This document shows positions 46,132 through 54,818 of a stretch of DNA of 64,000 nt, piece after piece. This DNA is from Sipunculus nudus. Taxonomy: Eukaryota; Annelida; Sipuncula; Golfingiida; Sipunculidae. Each line of letters starts with the position of its first letter. The first letter of the stretch is position 1. The stretch spans positions 671,001 through 735,000 of the forward strand of contig JAPPUL010000084.1 in assembly GCA_026874595.1 (NCBI GenBank), written 5' to 3'. The position numbers and the translations under genes are program-made. The notes under the pieces were generated by a model. That model did no database searches, had not been told where the DNA came from, and saw nothing but the letters and a program-made list of their open reading frames with translations.

Positions 46132-47487
46132 TTATTTAGTTTCCAAGTTTATTACAACATTATTTACAAAATTGGTATTATAACTTCCCTCCACAAACGG
46201 CTTACTACGCATTACCGCTCTGTGAAATGGTATCGTCGTCTCAATCCCCTCCACTATGAATTCATCAAGGCAGCGACTCATCCGACTTATTGCCTCACCC
46301 CTGTCCCGCCCCCAGACTATTAACTTGCCAAGCAGTGAGTCATAGTAAGGTGGTATCTCATATTCTGTATAGGCATGAGTATCTACTCTAACTCCAAAAC
46401 CACCAGGTACATTATAAGATTTTATCTTCCCTACTGACGGCATGAAATTATTATATGGATCCTCTGCATTTATTCTACATTCTATTGCATGCCCATTTAT
46501 TATTATGTCACTTTGTTTGTAAGTAAGCTTTTGTCCCGCATGCGCTTTTATCTGCTCCTTTAATAAATCCACACGCGTTATCTCCTCTGTTATAGGATGT
46601 TCTACCTGTATTCGTGTATTCATCTCCACAAAATAAAAGTTCAACTTATCGTCTACCAAAAATTCAATTGTACCAACCCCAACATAATCTACTGCTTTTG
46701 CTCCCTTTATTGCCGCCTCGCTTATACGTTTTCTCACCTTGCTATTTAACAATTTCGACGGCGCCTCTTCTATCATCTTTTGATGCCGCCTTTGTATCGA
46801 ACAATCTCGTTCCCATAAATGTATTATATTGTTATGACTGTCTGCCAAAAGTTGCACCTCTATATGATGTGCATCTTCAAAATATTTCTCTATATATACA
46901 TCCGGGTTCCCAAACGACTTCTCTGCCTCGCTGCGTGCCAGATTAAAAGCATTTTCAAGCTCTAAGGCCACTCTCACCACTCGCATGCCCTTTCCACCAC
47001 CACCCGCCGACGCTTTTATTATAACTGGATACCCTATATCTTTAACTACCTTTTTAGCCTCGCTTACATTATCAACTACATCCGAACCAGGAATTACAGG
47101 CACACCCGCCTTCTCCATTAAACGCCTTGCCCGCACCTTATCTCCCATGTTTTCTATCACCTTCGAGGAGGGACCTATAAATAATATGTCATTGTCTTTA
47201 CATATTTGAGAAAACTTGCTGTTTTCAGATAAAAAACCATAGCCAGGGTGTATTGCATCTACTCCACTCACCTCACACGCACTTATTATACTTGGTATGT
47301 GTAAATAGGATTGGCGACTGTCTTGTGGGCCTATGCATACATCCTCATCTGCAAAACGTCGGTGTAATGAAAACTCATCTGCAGTTGAGTGTACTGCTAC
47401 CGTCTGTATGCCCAGTTCACGACACGCTCTTATAACTCTAAGCGCTATCTCTCCACGATTTGCCACTAACACTTTCTTTATTATCAT
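46132..47487 (-). CDS. accC: acetyl-CoA carboxylase biotin carboxylase
   Basis: This 451-residue ATP-grasp enzyme carboxylates biotin on a carrier protein. Residues 1-115 are the biotin-carboxylase N-domain (VLVANRGEIALRVIRACRE), the glycine loop KASAGGGGKGMRVV is near residue 160, and EMNTRIQVEHPITEE near residue 287 is the catalytic stretch. It follows the AccB homologue 138 nt away in the common efp-accB-accC order, but that carrier lacks its biotin Lys. A second carrier elsewhere would be needed if this enzyme works in fatty-acid synthesis. Confidence 0.93.
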   Translation of the reverse strand: MIIKKVLVANRGEIALRVIRACRELGIQTVAVHSTADEFSLHRRFADEDVCIGPQDSRQSYLHIPSIISACEVSGVDAIHPGYGFLSENSKFSQICKDNDILFIGPSSKVIENMGDKVRARRLMEKAGVPVIPGSDVVDNVSEAKKVVKDIGYPVIIKASAGGGGKGMRVVRVALELENAFNLARSEAEKSFGNPDVYIEKYFEDAHHIEVQLLADSHNNIIHLWERDCSIQRRHQKMIEEAPSKLLNSKVRKRISEAAIKGAKAVDYVGVGTIEFLVDDKLNFYFVEMNTRIQVEHPITEEITRVDLLKEQIKAHAGQKLTYKQSDIIINGHAIECRINAEDPYNNFMPSVGKIKSYNVPGGFGVRVDTHAYTEYEIPPYYDSLLGKLIVWGRDRGEAISRMSRCLDEFIVEGIETTIPFHRAVMRSKPFVEGSYNTNFVNNVVINLETK

Positions 47488-47586
47488 TTAGATCATTTAG
47501 TTCCTTAGCATCCATTAAATTATGTCTTTAGATTGTTCCTAGCCGCTTTGATTTTACCTCTCCTTACTCTTCCACTTAACTCCTCT

Positions 47587-47614
47587 ACTTCCTTAAACTA
47601 ACTTCCTTAAACTA
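47587..47614 (-). repeat. 14-bp duplication between accB and accC
   Basis: ACTTCCTTAAACTA occurs twice, followed by a partial copy. On the minus strand each unit contains TTAAGGAAG, a Shine-Dalgarno-like core. It lies just after the accB stop, about 100 nt upstream of the accC start. Confidence 0.8.
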
Positions 47615-47625
47615 ACTTCTTTGTT

Positions 47626-48099
47626 TTAAATCGGCTTTAGGCGAAACAAAGGCTGACTATACTCTACAGCCTGCATATCCTCCACCAATACCTCAACTAT
47701 CTTGCCTTTTATGTCAGATAATACTTCATATCTTATGTTCATAGAATTTACATAGGCCAGAAGCTGTCCCTTCTCCACCACCTCCCGCAGCTTCACAATA
47801 GTTGTATCCTTACCCGATTCTCGCCTTTGGACAAAGCCTACATATTCAGATTTAACATCATGAAAAGATTTCTTATCTTCAAAAGATTTAGCCTTAAAAG
47901 ATTTAGCCTCATCCTGTTTCTTCTCATTTGCCTTAACCATCTTCTTATTACTTACCATCTTCCCCTGTGCACCATGCTTAACCACAGTACCGCGTCGCTT
48001 TCTTACCTCAAGCTTTAATCCCTCTTCGCTTATCCTCATATACTCCGCTCTCGTACCCACAAATGCTTTTAATAGACTATCTAGTAACTTTGTTTCCAT
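47626..48099 (-). CDS. AccB-like carrier lacking the biotinyl lysine
   Basis: This 157-residue protein sits in the accB position between efp and accC. Residues about 20-40 fit the AccB N-terminus, and residues 85-157 fit the biotinyl domain: VVEKGQLLAYVNSMNIRYEVLSDIKGKIVEVLVEDMQAVEYSQPLF is collinear with the canonical domain (quoted here as SMNIRYEV and GKIVEVLVED). At the canonical A/S-M-K-M the sequence is S119-M120-N121, so the biotin-accepting Lys is Asn (codon AAC, plus-strand 47737-47739 = GTT). The frame is intact and the middle region is Lys-rich. It cannot be biotinylated at that site. Confidence 0.8.
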   Translation of the reverse strand: METKLLDSLLKAFVGTRAEYMRISEEGLKLEVRKRRGTVVKHGAQGKMVSNKKMVKANEKKQDEAKSFKAKSFEDKKSFHDVKSEYVGFVQRRESGKDTTIVKLREVVEKGQLLAYVNSMNIRYEVLSDIKGKIVEVLVEDMQAVEYSQPLFRLKPI

Positions 48100-48216
48100 A
48101 ATTAAAACTATTTCTCTTCTTTATCGTTATTATTGTTATCCTTTTTATTTTATCCTTTTTTTGATTTTACTCTCTTTTCTATATCCCGTTTTATATCATA
48201 TTAGCTAATCTTAACT

Positions 48217-48783
48217 CTACTGACTCTTCTCTCTAGATACATATTCACCACTTCTTGTATCTATCTTTAATATATCTCCTTCATTTATAAATAATGGAAC
48301 TCGTAAACTATATCCGGTTTCTAACTCAGCAGGCTTCGTCGCTCCCCCAACTGTATCCCCCCTTAAAGCTACTTCCGTTTTCTTTACTTCCATATACACA
48401 AACATCGGTAATATCACGCTAAGTATCTGCCCCTCAAGAATATCACATTCAACCTCTAAACCCTCTTTTAAAAAATTTATACCTAAGCCCAATACCTGAC
48501 TCTCAACTCCTTCTTGTTCATAAGTCTCAAGATCCATAAACATATAACTACCCGCAGCCTCATACAAATATTGATAGTTCCTACGGCTTATATATACATC
48601 TTCTACCTTCTCATCAGGGCGAAATGTCTTTTCTACCAAAACCTCTTTATCAAGTTGTCTAAGTCGCATCTTTACAAATGCTCCTCCCTTGCCAGGCTTT
48701 GTATGTTGATGCTCACTGACCATATATAACTTATTATCTAATCTTAATACTTGCCCCCTTCTAAAATCATTTGCATTCCTCAC
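48217..48783 (-). CDS. efp: elongation factor P
   Basis: This 188-residue protein helps ribosomes make polyproline. The domain I tip loop is HTKPGKGGAFVK, with Lys (near residue 33) in the position modified in other bacteria. The C-terminal OB domains end in RSGEYVSREKSQ, close to the usual RTGEYxxRV. It is second in the aroQ-efp-accB-accC cluster. No lysine-modifying epm gene is in the window. Confidence 0.93.
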   Translation of the reverse strand: MRNANDFRRGQVLRLDNKLYMVSEHQHTKPGKGGAFVKMRLRQLDKEVLVEKTFRPDEKVEDVYISRRNYQYLYEAAGSYMFMDLETYEQEGVESQVLGLGINFLKEGLEVECDILEGQILSVILPMFVYMEVKKTEVALRGDTVGGATKPAELETGYSLRVPLFINEGDILKIDTRSGEYVSREKSQ

Positions 48784-48842
48784 TTTTTTTTTACCCTATT
48801 TTATCCCTAACTTACTTTTTAGTTCTTATTCTTTTCTAAGAT

Positions 48843-48964
48843 TTTGTATTTCTTTGTATTTCTTTGTCTTTCTTTGTATTTCTTTGTATTTCTTTGTCTT
48901 TCTTTATCTTTCTTTGTATTTCTTTGTATTTCTTTGTATTTCTTTGTATTTCTTTGTATTTTTT
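48843..48964 (-). repeat. 10-bp repeat, about 12 copies, upstream of efp
   Basis: Plus-strand units TCTTTGTATT, TCTTTGTCTT and TCTTTATCTT follow without indels; the variants differ at one or two bases. On the minus strand it is a polypurine run (AATACAAAGA) about 60 bp upstream of the efp start. The 10-bp period is close to the DNA helix turn. The rest of the 48784-49037 gap has nothing recognised. Confidence 0.9.
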
Positions 48965-49037
48965 GAGTGTACGTTAACCTTATATAATAGATTTAGTTTT
49001 GTCAAGCTCCTCAAGCTCAATTAATTAATTCTTGTAT

Positions 49038-49484
49038 CTAATTGCCACTCTTTAACCGCTCTATAAGATAATCTAGTGCATAATAATATCCTTTTACACC
49101 TAAGCCCGTTATAACCCCTTCTGATATGTCGTGGTAGTAGGACTTTTGACGAAAACTCTCGCGCTTGTATATATTTGATATATGTACTTCCACTGTTATT
49201 AACTCTCGCGCTTGTATTGCATCTCTTATCGCTACCGATGTGTGTGTGTAGCCTCCTGGATTAATTATAAGACCATCGCCCCTCCTACCCTCTATTTGTA
49301 GGAAATCTATTATCTTTCCTTCATGGTTTGTACTGTATATTAAAACCTCAAAACCTCCTGCCTCCTCCACTTTACGGCGTAATTCTACATTTACATCTTC
49401 CAAGCTCTCCTTCCCATATATATCTACTTCTCGACTACCTAGTAAATTCAAATTCGGACCATGTACTACTAATATCTTCTTCAA
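49038..49484 (-). CDS. aroQ: type II 3-dehydroquinate dehydratase
   Basis: The enzyme has 148 residues. GPNLNLLGSREVDIYG is the N-terminal signature with the catalytic Tyr, and INPGGYTHTSVAIRDAI with VEVHISNIYKRESFRQKSY carries the catalytic His and Arg. It makes 3-dehydroshikimate, the step after AroB, which lies at 21 kb. It is first in the aroQ-efp-accB-accC run. Confidence 0.95.
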   Translation of the reverse strand: MKKILVVHGPNLNLLGSREVDIYGKESLEDVNVELRRKVEEAGGFEVLIYSTNHEGKIIDFLQIEGRRGDGLIINPGGYTHTSVAIRDAIQARELITVEVHISNIYKRESFRQKSYYHDISEGVITGLGVKGYYYALDYLIERLKSGN

Positions 49485-49736
49485 TTATCTTTTCCCTCCT
49501 TACACTTTATTACCCTAGAAAACTACTTAAGATGCATACTTACTTTATAAATGAGTAGCTTTTATTTTTACTTTTTTTATCTATTTTTTTATCTATTTTT
49601 TTACCACAAACTATATTTTTTTTTATATTTGTCGTCCATATATATATAATTTAGGCTTGGGATACGTTTATATTCCCTTATAATTTAATATATTTATATA
49701 ACCTTATCTCTATTATTTTAAACTCTGAGACCTTAT

Positions 49737-50174
49737 ATGCTTTTTCATAATTTTAGCTTCCTAACTAAACTTAGACCTTTTATTTATATTTTTATTATTC
49801 TTGCTTCTCTTTCTCTTTCATCTATTTCTTGTTACACTCCAAAATTAACTAAGGCTCAACTCAAAAATCCTGACGCAATGCTTGACAAATGTCGAGACTA
49901 TTTCTTCAATAATGAATATTATACTGCCATCAATTGTTTTGAAATGCTTATCGATAAATTCCCTAACTACACTTATAATGCTGCTTGGGCTCAGTATGAA
50001 ATCGGAGTCTCTTACTACCTTGAAAAAGATTATAAACTTGCACGCCAGGCCTTTATTAAAGTCCTTACTAACTATTCTATCCCTAAGCAGGCGCGTACCC
50101 TTTCTATTAAATTAATTCGTAAAATAGATAGCGGCAAACCTTATAAACGTAGTAGTTATACCGAGAATGATTAA
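49737..50174 (+). CDS. TPR lipoprotein, BamD-like
   Basis: The protein has 145 residues. A signal peptide ending in the lipobox LSSISC (Cys near 32) is followed by two or three TPR-like helices: CRDYFFNNEYYTAINCFEMLIDKFPNY and AAWAQYEIGVSYYLEKDYKLARQAFIKVL, both fitting the YxxAxxxFxxLIxxFP pattern. It could be a short BamD/YfiO-type scaffold or a CpoB-like adaptor. It is followed 29 nt later by the HAD gene on the same strand. ATT/ATC codons dominate. Confidence 0.6.
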   Translation: MLFHNFSFLTKLRPFIYIFIILASLSLSSISCYTPKLTKAQLKNPDAMLDKCRDYFFNNEYYTAINCFEMLIDKFPNYTYNAAWAQYEIGVSYYLEKDYKLARQAFIKVLTNYSIPKQARTLSIKLIRKIDSGKPYKRSSYTEND

Positions 50175-50203
50175 TTTATAATCCTATAGGAGCTTTTCTT
50201 TCC

Positions 50204-50854
50204 GTGCAGTTTAAGGCTATTATCTTTGACCTCGATGGCACTCTTATTGACTCTAAAGACGATATTGCTAACTCTGTTAATCTCACTTTACAAAAACTAA
50301 AGCTTGATACTTTGCCGCTTAATACTATTTATAATTACATCGGGCAGGGTGTTTCTAATCTAATACTTAAAAGCGTTGCTAAGTCAGCTGGAAAGCAAAA
50401 TGTTGATATTTATTTTGATGAGGCTATCTCTACTTTTTCTTACATCTACAAAAACAATATGATTAATGAAACTGCTTGTTACAAGGACGTTATAAACACT
50501 TTAGGCAAATTGTCTCATCTCAAAAAAGCTATCGTTACTAACAAATCTTCTCCCTTTACCATACCCATAATAGAGACTCTGAATTTAAAACAATTCTTTA
50601 GCTCCGTTATCTGTGGGGATACCATAGATTATAGAAAACCGCATTCTAAACCCATCTTAACTGCTTTGCAACAACTAAATATTAAAACAAAAGAAGCTAT
50701 CATGGTGGGAGATTCATTTGCCGACATCCAAGCCGCTTATAACGCTCACACTAAAAGCTGTTTTGCTCGCTATGGCTTTGGGCACCTTAATCATATTAAA
50801 CCTGACTTTTACATTAACTCTTTTGCTGAAATCATTAATATTGTCGCCTCTTAA
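50204..50854 (+). CDS. HAD-family phosphatase, Gph-like
   Basis: This 216-residue hydrolase has FDLDGTLIDSKDDI (motif I, nucleophile Asp), IVTNKSS (motif II), RKPHSKP (motif III Lys) and VGDSFADIQAA (motif IV). The cap domain is the C1 type of phosphoglycolate phosphatases. The GTG start has AGGAGC about 10 nt upstream. It converges on the next gene with a 4-bp stop overlap. Exact substrate unknown. Confidence 0.8.
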   Translation: MQFKAIIFDLDGTLIDSKDDIANSVNLTLQKLKLDTLPLNTIYNYIGQGVSNLILKSVAKSAGKQNVDIYFDEAISTFSYIYKNNMINETACYKDVINTLGKLSHLKKAIVTNKSSPFTIPIIETLNLKQFFSSVICGDTIDYRKPHSKPILTALQQLNIKTKEAIMVGDSFADIQAAYNAHTKSCFARYGFGHLNHIKPDFYINSFAEIINIVAS

Positions 50855-51267
50855 GTGCTCACCACTCCGCTTGCTGCTAATACCAAGATTATTATCTCTA
50901 ATATTACTATATATAAATAATTATCTCGACTCTTTATATAATACGGTAGTAACAGCATCAACGCAATAATTGCTACTAATGACAAAAAGGCCAAGCTTAA
51001 AAAAGCTATCATATCACCATACAAAAGCAAATATATCCAATCCCAACCCGTTGGACTATGTGTTTTATATATATATTCTCTTAACCCGCTTCCCCAATGC
51101 TTTGATACCTCATCCGGAGATACAAATGAGGGTGCCAAACCTAATACATATACAAAAAAACTTACCACCAAAAACAATATCCCTACAACCGATATTACCG
51201 ACATTATCTTACTTAGCCTTATATTTTCTTCCGATACAAAGCCTTTAGTTATTTCCTTCTCTTCCAT
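50851..51267 (-). CDS. DUF1634-like membrane protein, partner of TauE/SafE
   Basis: The protein has 138 residues. The ATG at 51267 is chosen: AAGGGAG lies 6 nt upstream and the frame from 51300 runs through the tandem repeat. Three membrane segments (about 21-44, 73-96 and 112-135) and a polar loop with SPTGWDWIYLLLYG fit the DUF1634 family, which often neighbours TauE/SafE permeases; this assignment is inference from context and shape. It is downstream of the permease gene but separated by a 768-bp repeat array. Confidence 0.5.
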   Translation of the reverse strand: MEEKEITKGFVSEENIRLSKIMSVISVVGILFLVVSFFVYVLGLAPSFVSPDEVSKHWGSGLREYIYKTHSPTGWDWIYLLLYGDMIAFLSLAFLSLVAIIALMLLLPYYIKSRDNYLYIVILEIIILVLAASGVVST

Positions 51268-51270
51268 AAA

Positions 51271-52038
51271 GTCTCCCTTAACAAAAGTCTCCCTTAACAA
51301 AAGTCTCCCTTAACAAAAGTCTCCCTTAATAAAAGTCTCCCTTAACAAAAGTCTCCCTTAATAAAAGTCTCCCTTAATAAAAGTCTCCCTTAACAAAAGT
51401 CTCCCTTAACAAAAGTCTCCCTTAATAAAAGTCTCCCTTAACAAAAGTCTCCCTTAATAAAAGTCTCCCTTAATAAAAGTCTCCCTTAATAAAAGTCTCC
51501 CTTAACAAAAGTCTCCCTTAACAAAAGTCTCCCTTAATAAAAGTCTCCCTTAACAAAAGTCTCCCTTAATAAAAGTCTCCCTTAACAAAAGTCTCCCTTA
51601 ACAAAAGTCTCCCTTAACAAAAGTCTCCCTTAATAAAAGTCTCCCTTAACAAAAGTCTCCCTTAATAAAAGTCTCCCTTAACAAAAGTCTCCCTTAATAA
51701 AAGTCTCCCTTAATAAAAGTCTCCCTTAATAAAAGTCTCCCTTAACAAAAGTCTCCCTTAACAAAAGTCTCCCTTAACAAAAGTCTCCCTTAATAAAAGT
51801 CTCCCTTAACAAAAGTCTCCCTTAATAAAAGTCTCCCTTAATAAAAGTCTCCCTTAACAAAAGTCTCCCTTAATAAAAGTCTCCCTTAATAAAAGTCTCC
51901 CTTAATAAAAGTCTCCCTTAACAAAAGTCTCCCTTAATAAAAGTCTCCCTTAATAAAAGTCTCCCTTAACAAAAGTCTCCCTTAACAAAAGTCTCCCTTA
52001 ATAAAAGTCTCCCTTAATAAAAGTCTCCCTTAACAAAA
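51271..52038 (-). repeat. 48-copy 16-bp minisatellite in the permease operon
   Basis: The unit is GTCTCCCTTAAYAAAA on the plus strand. Exactly 48 units follow in register with no indel; the only variable base is Y: 24 C and 24 T. In order from 51271 the bases begin C C C T C T T C C T C T T T C C. On the minus strand each unit reads TTTTRTTAAGGGAGAC, with GGGAG like a Shine-Dalgarno; the C form gives TTG 4 nt later. The array lies between the TauE gene and the DUF1634-like gene and ends 3 bp from the latter's ATG. The 16-bp unit has stops in every frame, so it is not coding. Nothing else lies in the 51268-52059 gap apart from AT-rich TATATTATAG near 52050. Confidence 0.97.
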
Positions 52039-52059
52039 TACCATGTCCCTATAATATAA

Positions 52060-53019
52060 TTAGTCCCATATCCCAAAACCTTTAAGTAACGACCTAACTC
52101 CTGCTACGCTTAGAAAGATTATTACAACCCATTTAACTACCATCGGTTTTGACTTAGACAGCAATTTAACCCCTAATCGCGCTCCCAACATCATTCCCAC
52201 TACCGAAGGAACTGTTATTAACACAAGCTCTGCTCCTTTCAATAAATATACCCAGGCTGCTGCTGTGTCCGTTATCGCCAAAATCAATATACTACTTGCT
52301 GCTGATACCTTAAGTGGAACGCCCAATACCTGATTTAATACCGGAACGTTCGCCCAGCCCGCTCCAAGACCAAACATCCCTGCCATGAACCCTATAAATA
52401 CAAATAATATTAATGCTTGCGGAGTTCGATGCACCCTCCAGCTTATCTCCTTACCCAAACTCTCATCATAATATCTTCCATATATCTTTAACTTCTTCGA
52501 TAATTTATCGCTTTTTAAAACTTCAGGGAAATCCGATTTTTTAGATATGAACATTAATACCACTATCCCCAATATTATGAAACCTAGGATTATCTGTATT
52601 ACGTAGCTTGGGAGGGCAAGACCCACCTCCGCTCCAAATATAGACGACAAAGACGATACCACCGCCATCGGTAAGGCTACCCTTATATTTGCAAGTCCCT
52701 TCTTTAGTAATCCAGGACTCGCTGATAGTGCTCCTGATAACGCTACGAATAAGCCTGCTCCCCTTACGAAATCTAAATGAAAGGGAAATATACTAGATAC
52801 GATAGGTACGTATAATACCCCTCCTCCAAGCCCCGATAATATCGCTACTGCTCCAAGAACTGATGTAAATAAGAATAGCATCAAGGACCACTCCCACCAC
52901 ACTAATTTAGGACCGCCTTCCCCTAACAATAATAACGTTTCATTCCCATATGCCAATTCTACCAAAATGACAAGTCCCATCAAAAGTATCATAACTACAA
53001 CTTTTATTCCCAATTTCAT
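52060..53019 (-). CDS. TauE/SafE-family sulfite/anion permease
   Basis: The protein has 319 residues with eight or nine membrane segments. ILSGLGGGVLYVPIVS (the GxGGG motif after helix 1) and its repeat GMFGLGAGWANVPVLNQVLG are the two TSUP-family signatures. It is a probable exporter or importer of sulfite or an organosulfonate. An N-terminal hydrophobic leader of about 25 residues precedes the core. The ATG has AAGGAAG upstream. The gene downstream is separated only by the 16-bp array. Confidence 0.8.
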   Translation of the reverse strand: MKLGIKVVVMILLMGLVILVELAYGNETLLLLGEGGPKLVWWEWSLMLFLFTSVLGAVAILSGLGGGVLYVPIVSSIFPFHLDFVRGAGLFVALSGALSASPGLLKKGLANIRVALPMAVVSSLSSIFGAEVGLALPSYVIQIILGFIILGIVVLMFISKKSDFPEVLKSDKLSKKLKIYGRYYDESLGKEISWRVHRTPQALILFVFIGFMAGMFGLGAGWANVPVLNQVLGVPLKVSAASSILILAITDTAAAWVYLLKGAELVLITVPSVVGMMLGARLGVKLLSKSKPMVVKWVVIIFLSVAGVRSLLKGFGIWD

Positions 53020-53241
53020 AATTGCTTCCTTATTCTCCTAACTTATCTTTCTACATAATTATATCTACTATAGATAGTTTAGCACTAACAGCTTAATTAC
53101 TATTTCACAACCATATAAACCCATTTAAATTTATTCAATATTTACTCGCATATATAAAAACTTTTACTTTATATGTAACTTTTTTTACACTTATAGTGTA
53201 CTTTATATAGGATGCTTTATATTATGTAGTTTTATACCATA

Positions 53242-54783
53242 TTGTATTTTGCTCGCTGGAGGATTAGCTCTATTCGTCCCAATTATCAAAAATATAACAA
53301 TGCCAAACCCAAAGAAATCAATATCGATATAGACGCTTGCTTTGCTTATCACAAAAACTCTATTAAAATTGCTGTCATTTATCCTAACTCTTATTACCTT
53401 GGTATGAGCAATTTAGGCTTTCAGGGCATCTTTTATCTCTTTGCTAAACAGCCCCTTTTTCATGTCAACAGGTTCTTCTTTGACCCTTTGTCTAACTCCA
53501 TCTTCTCCCCTGAGAACCACTTTAGACTATATTCGGCTAACCTCATTTTTGTCTCGCATAGTTATGAATCTGACTTTCTAAATCTTGTCAAAATGTTAAC
53601 TACTTCAGGCATTAACCCTTATGCTCATCAACGCAAGGACGTTTTTATCGGCGTTGGCGGCGCTTTCCCTTCCATTAACTACCAAATATACTTACCACTT
53701 GCTGATATTATCTTTAAAGGCGATTTTGAACCTTATATTAATACTATTATAAATATTTCTGCACTATGGTATTCTTGCAAAGACAAAATACAATTTATTT
53801 CCCTCTTTATCCAAATCAAACCATTTATTATCTCAAAATTCATTACTAATGAAGAGCATTATAAAACTACTCTCAAAACCAAAAATAACTCCCCCATTAA
53901 CTCCTTTACCCCCAATTACTCTCACATCATTACCAATAACACTGTCTTCCCTTATACTTTCTTAATCGAAATTACTCGCGGTTGCCGCTTTAAATGTAGC
54001 TTTTGTACTGTCCCTGAAACTTATGGGAATTTGAGATACTTCCCTAAAGAGACCTTGTTCCCTTTAATCGATACCGGCATTGCTCATGCTAACAAAATAG
54101 GGCTTGTTAGTGCCCTGACTACTGACCATAAACAACTTATCCAGATTATAAACTATATTAATAACTTTAATGCTTTTGTCTCTTTCTCTTCGCTTAGAAT
54201 AGAAAATATTTCTGAGGACTTACTTCGGCTTATGAGATTCAATAAGCAAAATATCTTAACTATTGCTCCTGAGGTTGCATCCAGAAAACTTGCTCGCTTA
54301 ATTAAAAAACCTTTTCATCGCGATGTTATTCTAGACCTTTGTGATAAAGCCATTTCTCTAGGATTTAAGAGTTTAAAACTATATTTTATTATCGGATTCA
54401 TTGAAGAGGACCAGGATGATATTAATGCCATTATCTCCCTTGTTAAGGATATTAGAAATATCGCTCTTGCTCATGCCAAGCAGTCTAAGTTTATGACCAG
54501 TATCATCGTAAATATTAATCAGTTTATACCAAAGCCTAATACTCACCTTGCTTATCAAGCTTTTATTGATGAAACTATTATTAAAACTCGCATCAATACT
54601 ATTAAAAAACATCTAACTCCTCTTGGCATCATAATACGCGTTAATGGCTACTTCGAGGCCTTCTTACAATGGAAACTAGCTCATGCTGATAATAATATCG
54701 GCTCCTTTATAATTGATGGTATAGCTAAAGGCATAAGTACTAAAAGCTTATTTTCACAGGTTAAGCATACATTTATAAAATAA
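53242..54783 (+). CDS. radical SAM protein with B12-binding-like N-terminus
   Basis: This 513-residue enzyme has CRFKCSFC near residue 250, the CxxxCxxC [4Fe-4S] site. The N-terminal 200 residues (VIYPNSYYLGMSNLGFQGIF and a later GVGGAFPSINYQIYLPLADII) resemble the cobalamin-binding domain of B12-radical SAM proteins. The C-terminal half continues the barrel. The substrate is unknown; methylthiolation or methylation of RNA or protein is possible. The TTG start has no good Shine-Dalgarno and the true start may be further in. It uses ATT/ATC codons. Confidence 0.75.
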   Translation: MYFARWRISSIRPNYQKYNNAKPKEINIDIDACFAYHKNSIKIAVIYPNSYYLGMSNLGFQGIFYLFAKQPLFHVNRFFFDPLSNSIFSPENHFRLYSANLIFVSHSYESDFLNLVKMLTTSGINPYAHQRKDVFIGVGGAFPSINYQIYLPLADIIFKGDFEPYINTIINISALWYSCKDKIQFISLFIQIKPFIISKFITNEEHYKTTLKTKNNSPINSFTPNYSHIITNNTVFPYTFLIEITRGCRFKCSFCTVPETYGNLRYFPKETLFPLIDTGIAHANKIGLVSALTTDHKQLIQIINYINNFNAFVSFSSLRIENISEDLLRLMRFNKQNILTIAPEVASRKLARLIKKPFHRDVILDLCDKAISLGFKSLKLYFIIGFIEEDQDDINAIISLVKDIRNIALAHAKQSKFMTSIIVNINQFIPKPNTHLAYQAFIDETIIKTRINTIKKHLTPLGIIIRVNGYFEAFLQWKLAHADNNIGSFIIDGIAKGISTKSLFSQVKHTFIK

Positions 54784-54785
54784 CT

Positions 54786-54818
54786 ACCTTGTACTTTTTA
54801 CCTTGTACTTTTTACCTT
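54786..54818 (-). repeat. 14-bp duplication between convergent genes
   Basis: ACCTTGTACTTTTT occurs at 54786 and 54800 and restarts at 54814, directly between the radical SAM stop and the leuA stop (54817). It is another stop-adjacent duplication. Confidence 0.8.

Noticed and set aside
51271-52038. Repeat array considered as CRISPR
   Set aside because: There are no spacers; 16-bp units abut directly and vary at a single base, and no cas genes are near.
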